A stretch of 7,610 nt of DNA. Origin: Dehalococcoidia bacterium. GTDB taxonomy: Bacteria; Chloroflexota; Dehalococcoidia; SM23-28-2. Below, piece by piece: positions 1-4,237 of the stretch. Made by a program: the position numbers and the translations under genes. A model generated the notes under the pieces. The model saw only the letters and a list, made by a program, of their open reading frames with translations, was not told the origin of the DNA and did no database searches. The stretch covers positions 1 through 7,610 of the forward strand of contig JALHUG010000018.1 of NCBI GenBank assembly GCA_022866185.1. The letters are read 5' to 3'. Each line of letters begins with the position of its first letter. Position 1 is the stretch's first letter.

Positions 1-2
1 CT

Positions 3-27
3 GTAACCGACTCATCGGTTCAGCGTC
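3..27 (+). promoter_or_regulatory. ECF-sigma-like promoter of unit 1
   Basis: GTAAC lies at 3-7 and CGTC at 24-27, leaving 16 bp between AAC and CGTC. An AAC-type -35 with a CGTC-type -10 at this spacing is the classic layout for group 4 (extracytoplasmic function) sigma factors. The same two boxes with the same 16-bp gap recur at 3931-3955 and 7427-7451, although the spacer bases differ strongly. That is the main support for a promoter. Transcription would begin a few bases after CGTC, near 33-37. The cognate sigma factor is not in the window. Confidence 0.68.
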
Positions 28-209
28 CTACATAGTGGAGCCAAGAGCAGTCGCGGCTTCCGGCTGAAGGCGTGCAGCCGCCTTACGACGGGCCTGCCGG
101 GCACTCGCCCAGCGCATCCCGTAGAAGGCCAAAGGGCCTCCGGCGCTGCCTCCCCTCTAGCAAGGTGGTCCTACTCAGGCCCCATCCTGAAGGAGGGGTG
201 CAGCCCACA
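28..209 (+). promoter_or_regulatory. Structured 5' leader of unit 1 (candidate regulatory RNA)
   Basis: This is the stretch between the predicted transcription start and the preferred GTG at 210. Stems seen by eye are 53-58 with 76-81 (6 bp, 17-nt loop), hairpin 99-110 (GGGC, loop ACTC, GCCC), hairpin 126-139 (AGGCC, loop AAAG, GGCCT), and a competing pair 134-139 with 177-182 (GGGCCT/AGGCCC). CCCCTC at 152-157 could also pair with GAGGGG at 193-198 and cover the ribosome site. Most of these pairings have counterparts in the unit 2 and 3 leaders despite base changes. The frame is open from a GTG at 72, so an N-terminal extension cannot be excluded, but differences from unit 2 here mostly change amino acids, unlike those downstream of 210. 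No known riboswitch class was recognised. Confidence 0.5.
189..198 (+). promoter_or_regulatory. Ribosome binding site of unit 1
   Basis: GAAGGAGGGG is a strong Shine-Dalgarno match. It ends almost on the in-frame GTG at 198, which is too close to use. The next in-frame GTG at 210 is 13 nt from AAGGAGG, somewhat long but usable. The same purine run and the same pair of GTG codons, 12 nt apart, occur in unit 2 (4111-4120, GTG at 4121 and 4133), so the site appears functional and favours the 210/4133 starts. Confidence 0.6.
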
Positions 210-3200
210 GTGTTTAGTTTGAGATCAGCGCGAGGCCGAGCCATCCTCGCCGGTGGGGTGCTCGTCATACTCCTGGCTGGAGTCGCCACCCTGGCCGTTT
301 GGGGCACCCGCGCCATACAGCAGCAACACCACGCATTCGTGCACACATCCGCCGCCGCTGGCGCCCTAGAAAGCGCCCACGTCCAGTTCCGCCGCGAGCA
401 GGCCGCGCTTCTTTCGTTCCTGCTGTTTTCAGGCGATTCCTCCCTCCTCGATGACTACCACGACGCTGCGGCGGCAATTGAACAGCACCTAAGCCACGCT
501 CGCGCTGAGGCCCTTGCCGAGGACCAGGCGGACGAGGTCCTGGCCATAGAAGACCTCACTGAGCGGATGGGCCAGTTTAATGAGCAGGTGGACTCGGCTC
601 TTCCCCTTCTCCTCGCAGCCGATCCCGAGACGAGACTGCAGTTGGCCACCGCCGGCAGGTCGGAAATGTGGTCTGAGGCCGAGGCCATCGTCGCCGATCT
701 GCAGGAGATGGCCGACAACAAGCAACAGGAGCTGGCCGCCAGCCAAGCCGCAGCAGACCGCGCCGCGGCCACCAACCTCTGGCTCCTCATCGGCTATAGC
801 GCCGCCGCCTTCGTGGTGGCCGCTGGTACGATAGCAACGCTCATCGTGTCGGTAGTGCGCCCGCTGGTCTCGCTCCGAGCAAGCGCCAGGGCCATCTCCT
901 CCGGCGACCTGAAGGCGAGAGCCAAGGTCTCCGGCACCGAGGAAGTGGCCTCTCTCGCCCACGACTTCAACGAGATGGCCGAAACCCTAGCAGCTAAGAC
1001 GCAGGAATACATCGACACCACCAACCTGACCGGCGACATCATTTGCAGGATGGACAAGCATGGCATGTGGACATTCCTCAACGACGCCGCGTGCCAATTC
1101 TATGGCAAGCCGAGGGAGGAGCTCCTGGGCACCGACTCCAGAGTCTTCGTCCATCCCGACGACCTAGAGGCGACTGCCCAAGACATCCGCAAGACGAGAG
1201 AAAGCAAGCAACCCACTGGCGGCCTTGTGAACCGCCAGATCACACCCATGGGAACCAGGGTAGTCGAATGGAACGGCTACCCCTTCTTCGATGAGAAAGG
1301 CCAGTACACTGGAACCCAGATCACGGGCCGCGACATCACCGAGCGCAAGCAGATGGAGGAGGCGCTGCGGAGGCAGGAGTACGAACTTGCCGAGCGGGCC
1401 AAGGAGCTGAACTGCCTCTACGGCATCTCCGTTCTCGTTGACAAGCCCGGCATTTCGCTGCAAGAAATACTGCAGGGCACAGCCGACCTGATTCCCGCGT
1501 CCTGGCAGTATCCCCAGGTTACCTGTGCACGGATCATCGTCGATGGTCAAGAGTTCAGGACGGCAAACTTCAAAGAGACGGCCTGGAGGCAGGCCTCCAA
1601 CATCACGGTAAGCGACCAGCGAGTCGGCAGCGTGGAGGTGTACTACCTGGACAAGAGACCCGAGAGCGATGAAGGGCCTTTCCTGAAGAAAGAGAGGACC
1701 CTGATCAATGCTGTTGGCGAGCGATTGGGGCACATCACCGAGCGCAAGCGGACGCAGGAGGCCCTACGAGAGAGCGAGGCACGCTACCGTCTACTTGCCG
1801 AGAACACATCAGATGCCATCTGGACCATGGATCTGGGTCTGAAATATACTTATATGAGCCCTGCCATCACGCGCATGCGCGGCTACACCCCTGAGGAAGT
1901 AATGGGCCTCTCGGCGGCAGACACCATGACTCCCGCCTCTCTTGAGGTTGCCATGAAGAGTCTAACAGAACAAATAGCTAAGGAAAGGGTGCGGGGCACT
2001 GACCCGGACCGGGTGACGCCGGTGGAGCTCGAGATGTACTGCAAGGACGGCTCCACCATCTGGACCGAGATGACCACGGTCTTCCTGCGCGGCTCAGATG
2101 GCAAACCTGTCGGCATCCTGGGAGTCACCCGCGACATCAGCGAGCGCAAGCGGGCCGAGACGGCGCTGCGAGAGAGCGAGAGTAAGTACAGAACGCTACT
2201 TGAAAACCTCCCGCAAAAAATATTCTCCAAAGATAAGAATTCCGTTTATATATCGTGCAATGACACCTACGCTCGGGATCTGAATATCAAACCCGGTGAA
2301 ATTGCCGGAAAGACGGATTACGATTTCTACCCTAAGGAATTGGCCGAAAAATACAGAGCGGACGATAAGAGGATTATGCAGTCCGGCAAGACAGAAGATA
2401 TAGAAGAGCGCTATCTTCAGGACGGACAAGAAGCGTTCGTGCACACGGTTAAGACGCCTGTGAGAGACGAAGACGGCAACGTTGTTGGTATACTAGGTAT
2501 CTTCTGGGACATCACCGACCGCAAGCGGCTGGAGGAGGAGCGAGAGAGACTGCACGCCGAGCTGGAGGAGAGAGCGATCACCGACAGCCTCACCGGCCTC
2601 TACAACCACGCCCACTTCTTCCAGCGCCTGGCCGAGGAGATAGAGCGCTCCAGACGCTACAAGCGCCGCTTCGCCGTGGTGATGATGGACGTCGACGCCT
2701 TCAAACACTACAACGACTCCCGCGGCCACCAGGCAGGTGACGATGCCCTGCGCCTCATTGCTGACTCCATCCGCACCGGCATACGCGGCTCAGACATCGC
2801 CTTCCGCTACGGCGGCGATGAGTTTGCGGCGATACTACTCAATGCCGACTCAGCACGAGCCCAGACCGTCGTCAACCGCATCAATAAGCACATCGCCTCA
2901 GGGCTCAAGAGGATGGGCGACCAAGCCGCATCTTGGCTTGGCCTCAGCGCCGGCGTAGCCTCCTTCCCCGAGGACGCAACCACCGCGGACGACCTCGTGA
3001 AGGTGGCAGACGACGCCCTGTACGACGCCAAGCGGATAGCACAGGCTCGCACCGCCATCGAGCAGGCACAGGCCGCCGGGCCGCTGACCTACCCATCGGA
3101 GGTCCTGGACCAGGAGCCTCCAGGAGTCCTCTCTGTTGCGGCCGAGGAACTGGCCGCCACTCTTCAGGAACTCAGAGTGCCTGACGCTCTTTCAGACCTA

Positions 3201-3839
3201 GACATGCGCACTGTCGCCGCCGTGGCGACAGCAGCCGAGATCAAGGACCGATACATCCGCGGACACCAGCAACGCGCCAGCCGCTGGGCGGTGGCCCTCG
3301 CCGAGGAGATGGGGCTCTCGCCCGAACAGGTGCAGGACATCAGGGTTGCCGGCCTCTTGCATGACCTTGGTAAGGTCGGCATCAGCGAGAGCATCCTGAA
3401 CAAGCCCGGCAAGCTCACCGAAGAAGAGTTCGCCAAGATCAAAGAGCACCCCGCACTGGGCGCCATGATGATCATCTCCGAGGTCGAGAGTTTGCGGCGC
3501 TTGGTACCAATAGTTCGCCACCACCACGAGCGCTTTGACGGCACCGGCTACCCCGACGGCCTCGCCGGCGAAGAAATCCCCCTGGAGGCGCGGATCATGA
3601 GCGTGGTGGACGTGTTCGACGCCATGACGCATGAGCGTTCGTACCGGAAGGCGCTGAGCAGGGAGGAAGCCATAGCCGAGCTGGAGCGCGGTGCTGGCAC
3701 TCAGTTTGATCCCGCGGTCGTGAAGGCATTTCTGGCGTTGCTGGAAAAGCGAGGCGATGAGCCAGCAGCCCCTGCCCAAGCAGCGAGTGCAGACAGGCGG
3801 CTGGCGGCTGCCAAAGTAGCGGCCCCTAGGAGAGGTTGA
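210..3839 (+). CDS. Membrane-anchored multi-PAS GGDEF/HD-GYP receptor (c-di-GMP cyclase and phosphodiesterase)
   Basis: Predicted bifunctional c-di-GMP enzyme of 1209 residues from GTG 210; starts at 198 or 72 are possible and the latter adds 46 residues. Order: TM1 about 12-31; extracytoplasmic helical domain about 35-189, CHASE3/four-helix-like (visible motif FSGDSSLLDDY); TM2 190-216; HAMP 217-263; PAS1 264-380; GAF-like 'CLYGIS' domain 395-512; PAS2 520-647; PAS3 653-772; GGDEF about 775-945; HD-GYP about 985-1180; Arg/Ala-rich tail ending APRRG. PAS domains end in D-I-(T/S)-(E/D)-R-K coiled linkers. The cyclase motif GGDEF is at 868-872 and the I-site RGSD at 859-862, five residues before it, as in product-inhibited cyclases. 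The HD pair is 1051-1052, followed by HHHERFDGTGYP with GYP at 1113-1115, consistent with a metal-dependent phosphodiesterase. It should sense outside through the periplasmic domain and inside through the PAS/GAF domains. PAS3 is G+C-poor and probably acquired. Net activity and ligands cannot be read from sequence. Confidence 0.93.
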   Translation: MFSLRSARGRAILAGGVLVILLAGVATLAVWGTRAIQQQHHAFVHTSAAAGALESAHVQFRREQAALLSFLLFSGDSSLLDDYHDAAAAIEQHLSHARAEALAEDQADEVLAIEDLTERMGQFNEQVDSALPLLLAADPETRLQLATAGRSEMWSEAEAIVADLQEMADNKQQELAASQAAADRAAATNLWLLIGYSAAAFVVAAGTIATLIVSVVRPLVSLRASARAISSGDLKARAKVSGTEEVASLAHDFNEMAETLAAKTQEYIDTTNLTGDIICRMDKHGMWTFLNDAACQFYGKPREELLGTDSRVFVHPDDLEATAQDIRKTRESKQPTGGLVNRQITPMGTRVVEWNGYPFFDEKGQYTGTQITGRDITERKQMEEALRRQEYELAERAKELNCLYGISVLVDKPGISLQEILQGTADLIPASWQYPQVTCARIIVDGQEFRTANFKETAWRQASNITVSDQRVGSVEVYYLDKRPESDEGPFLKKERTLINAVGERLGHITERKRTQEALRESEARYRLLAENTSDAIWTMDLGLKYTYMSPAITRMRGYTPEEVMGLSAADTMTPASLEVAMKSLTEQIAKERVRGTDPDRVTPVELEMYCKDGSTIWTEMTTVFLRGSDGKPVGILGVTRDISERKRAETALRESESKYRTLLENLPQKIFSKDKNSVYISCNDTYARDLNIKPGEIAGKTDYDFYPKELAEKYRADDKRIMQSGKTEDIEERYLQDGQEAFVHTVKTPVRDEDGNVVGILGIFWDITDRKRLEEERERLHAELEERAITDSLTGLYNHAHFFQRLAEEIERSRRYKRRFAVVMMDVDAFKHYNDSRGHQAGDDALRLIADSIRTGIRGSDIAFRYGGDEFAAILLNADSARAQTVVNRINKHIASGLKRMGDQAASWLGLSAGVASFPEDATTADDLVKVADDALYDAKRIAQARTAIEQAQAAGPLTYPSEVLDQEPPGVLSVAAEELAATLQELRVPDALSDLDMRTVAAVATAAEIKDRYIRGHQQRASRWAVALAEEMGLSPEQVQDIRVAGLLHDLGKVGISESILNKPGKLTEEEFAKIKEHPALGAMMIISEVESLRRLVPIVRHHHERFDGTGYPDGLAGEEIPLEARIMSVVDVFDAMTHERSYRKALSREEAIAELERGAGTQFDPAVVKAFLALLEKRGDEPAAPAQAASADRRLAAAKVAAPRRG
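1098..1165 (+). repeat. 68-bp tract in PAS1 identical to 5378-5445
   Basis: These 68 bases match unit 2 at 5378-5445 at every position, including third codon positions, whereas flanking sequence of the same PAS domain shows frequent silent and replacement differences. The tract codes the start of the PAS core (FYGKPREELLG onward). It sits soon after the point where the two proteins stop having different sensor regions, and suggests recent gene conversion or a recombination patch. Confidence 0.75.
1767..1778 (+). repeat. 12-bp linker direct repeat flanking PAS2 (partner 2169-2180)
   Basis: CGAGAGAGCGAG codes the RESE turn at the entry to PAS2 and recurs exactly at 2169-2180 at the entry to PAS3, 402 bp (134 codons) away and in phase. 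Such repeated PAS-entry linkers are natural crossover points for gain, loss or shuffling of whole PAS domains. Some similarity is expected from the shared PAS linker motif, but the base-level identity is exact. Confidence 0.65.
2168..2176 (+). repeat. 9-bp direct repeat, left edge of PAS3
   Basis: GCGAGAGAG here recurs at 2540-2548. The copies are 372 bp (124 codons) apart and in the same codon phase, so recombination between them would remove exactly the PAS3 domain without a frameshift. The related unit 2 protein lacks PAS3 at this point. Confidence 0.8.
2177..2520 (+). other. G+C-poor PAS3 module inside the unit 1 gene
   Basis: Hand count gives 155 G+C in 340 bases (about 46%) for 2181-2520, and only 49 of 120 (41%) for 2221-2340. 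The adjoining 60-base lines are 40/60 before (2101-2160) and 39/60 after (2521-2580). The segment codes a typical PAS domain, starting ESKYRTLLENL and ending FWDITDRK, with A/T-ending codons unusual for the rest of the gene. The unit 2 protein passes directly from PAS2 into GGDEF. The simplest reading is later acquisition of this domain from a lower-G+C source. Confidence 0.75.
2540..2548 (+). repeat. 9-bp direct repeat, right edge of PAS3
   Basis: Second copy of GCGAGAGAG (first at 2168-2176), in the helical linker just before the GGDEF domain. The same bases are present at the matching linker of unit 2, where no PAS3 follows PAS2. Confidence 0.8.
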
Positions 3840-3930
3840 CACAAACAGCCAGTTGCTGCCGCCCCCCACCCTCTTGCACGCTAGCTCCCCACACCACCCC
3901 CATTCATCCCCCAACAAAGGGTGAACATCT
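3840..3930 (+). other. Conserved C-rich intergenic tail of unit 1
   Basis: Noncoding stretch between the TGA of unit 1 and the unit 2 promoter. It resembles 7346-7426 after unit 2: both share GCCAGTTGCTG, a C-run, CGCTAGCTC and CCCCCAACAA in order, so the repeat unit extends past the stop codon. CTGGCGG at 3801-3807 can pair imperfectly with CAGCCAG at 3846-3852, but no T-run follows, so no intrinsic terminator is called. Readthrough into unit 2 is possible. Confidence 0.6.
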
Positions 3931-3955
3931 GTAACCCGTCTTTCGCATGAGCGTC
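3931..3955 (+). promoter_or_regulatory. ECF-sigma-like promoter of unit 2
   Basis: GTAAC at 3931-3935 and CGTC at 3952-3955, with 16 bp between AAC and CGTC exactly as in units 1 and 3. CTATATAG follows immediately and is near-identical in all three copies. The 16-bp spacer is largely different from that of unit 1 and has 5 mismatches to unit 3, so box and spacing conservation exceed the background. Confidence 0.7.
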
Positions 3956-4132
3956 CTATATAGTGAACCTAAAGGTAAAGATGGCTTCTCGGTGAGCGAA
4001 CGCAGCCGCTTGGTCACGGTCTACGGGGTCTCTCCCAGTGCACCCCGCCAAGGCGCGACGGCCCTGGGTTGCCTACCCGTCAGCAAGGTGGCCGTAGCCA
4101 GGCCCTATCCGGAAGGAGAGGTGCTGCCCCCA
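3956..4132 (+). promoter_or_regulatory. Structured 5' leader of unit 2 (candidate regulatory RNA)
   Basis: Counterpart of the unit 1 leader. Stem 3982-3986 with 4004-4008 (one U-G) has a 17-nt loop, the same loop length as in unit 1. Hairpin 4025-4036 (GGGG, loop TCTC, TCCC) replaces GGGC/GCCC of unit 1, with C-G changed to G-U. A local hairpin pairs 4048-4054 with 4061-4067 with one mismatch. A competing long-range pair joins 4060-4067 to 4098-4105, with seven of eight bases pairing; the two cannot form together. CTCTCC at 4030-4035 is complementary to GGAGAG at 4115-4120 in the ribosome site. The frame is open from an ATG at 3947, but that ATG lies inside the promoter and would not be on the transcript. 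Confidence 0.5.
4111..4120 (+). promoter_or_regulatory. Ribosome binding site for the unit 2 leader ORF
   Basis: GGAAGGAGAG matches the anti-Shine-Dalgarno well and is conserved in position with unit 1. GTG at 4121 is adjacent and too close; GTG at 4133 is 14 nt from AAGGAG, which is long but equals the unit 1 arrangement to within one base. Confidence 0.55.
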
Positions 4133-4234
4133 GTGTTTGGTTTGAGATCGGCGCGGGGACGAGCCGGCCTGGCAAGCGTGGTGCTGATTCTGGTCCCGGT
4201 GGCCGTCGCCAGCGTGGCGCCCTGGAGTCGATAG
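4133..4234 (+). CDS. Short membrane-helix ORF, remnant or leader peptide of the unit 2 receptor
   Basis: GTG to TAG, 33 codons. It begins VFGLRSARGRAGLASVVLIL, matching the first membrane segment of the unit 1 receptor (VFSLRSARGRAILAGGVLVI) with mostly silent differences in the first codons, so it descends from the same coding start. A basic N-terminus followed by a hydrophobic stretch predicts one membrane helix with the N-terminus inside. The frame stops at TAG 4232-4234 and the next codon, GTG 4235, opens the large unit 2 gene in the same frame. It may be a coupled leader peptide, a membrane anchor joined by amber readthrough, or the broken start of a formerly membrane-bound receptor. The sequence does not decide between these; a sequencing error in the TAG is also possible. 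Confidence 0.5.
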   Translation: MFGLRSARGRAGLASVVLILVPVAVASVAPWSR

Positions 4235-4237
4235 GTG
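4224..4237 (+). promoter_or_regulatory. Coupled stop/start junction with weak ribosome site
   Basis: GGAG at 4224-4227 is 7 nt before GTG 4235, a normal distance, and TAG 4232-4234 directly abuts that GTG. This suits termination-reinitiation, with ribosomes finishing the short ORF starting the large one. Both ORFs are in one frame, so occasional readthrough would instead fuse them. Confidence 0.45.

Noticed and set aside
28..209. Known c-di-GMP-I (GEMM) or c-di-GMP-II riboswitch in the leader
   Set aside because: The target genes make it tempting and short fragments such as CCTCCGG look similar, but the conserved GEMM core (GCAAACC and GACGCAAAGCC) is absent from all three leaders, and no class II pattern was recognised.
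2177..2520. Insertion sequence or other mobile element in unit 1
   Set aside because: The G+C-poor segment has no transposase or terminal inverted repeats; it is an intact in-frame PAS domain.
3801..3860. Rho-independent terminators after units 1 and 2
   Set aside because: A 7-bp pairing across the stop codon exists in unit 2 (7307-7313 with 7352-7358) and imperfectly in unit 1, but the loops are long and no T-run follows.
3198..3917. Long reverse-strand open frame of 239 codons, and another at 4073-4732
   Set aside because: They lie opposite strongly conserved GGDEF/HD-GYP or GAF coding sequence, have no recognisable domains, and are typical shadows of high-G+C genes.
3836..3934. Small ORF from TTG overlapping the unit 1 stop, preceded by AGGAG
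   Set aside because: The equivalent frame after unit 2 stops after seven codons, so the peptide is not conserved; the AGGAG simply codes part of the conserved C-terminal tail.
3956..3963. CTATATAG as a housekeeping -10 box or palindromic operator
   Set aside because: It is CTACATAG in unit 1, so the palindrome is not kept, and no -35 box for the housekeeping sigma sits at a proper distance; the ECF reading explains all three copies better.
3947..4132. Extended coding start for unit 2 at ATG 3947
   Set aside because: This ATG lies between the promoter boxes, so it would not be on the transcript. The stretch before 4133 also differs from unit 1 in a non-coding-like way.
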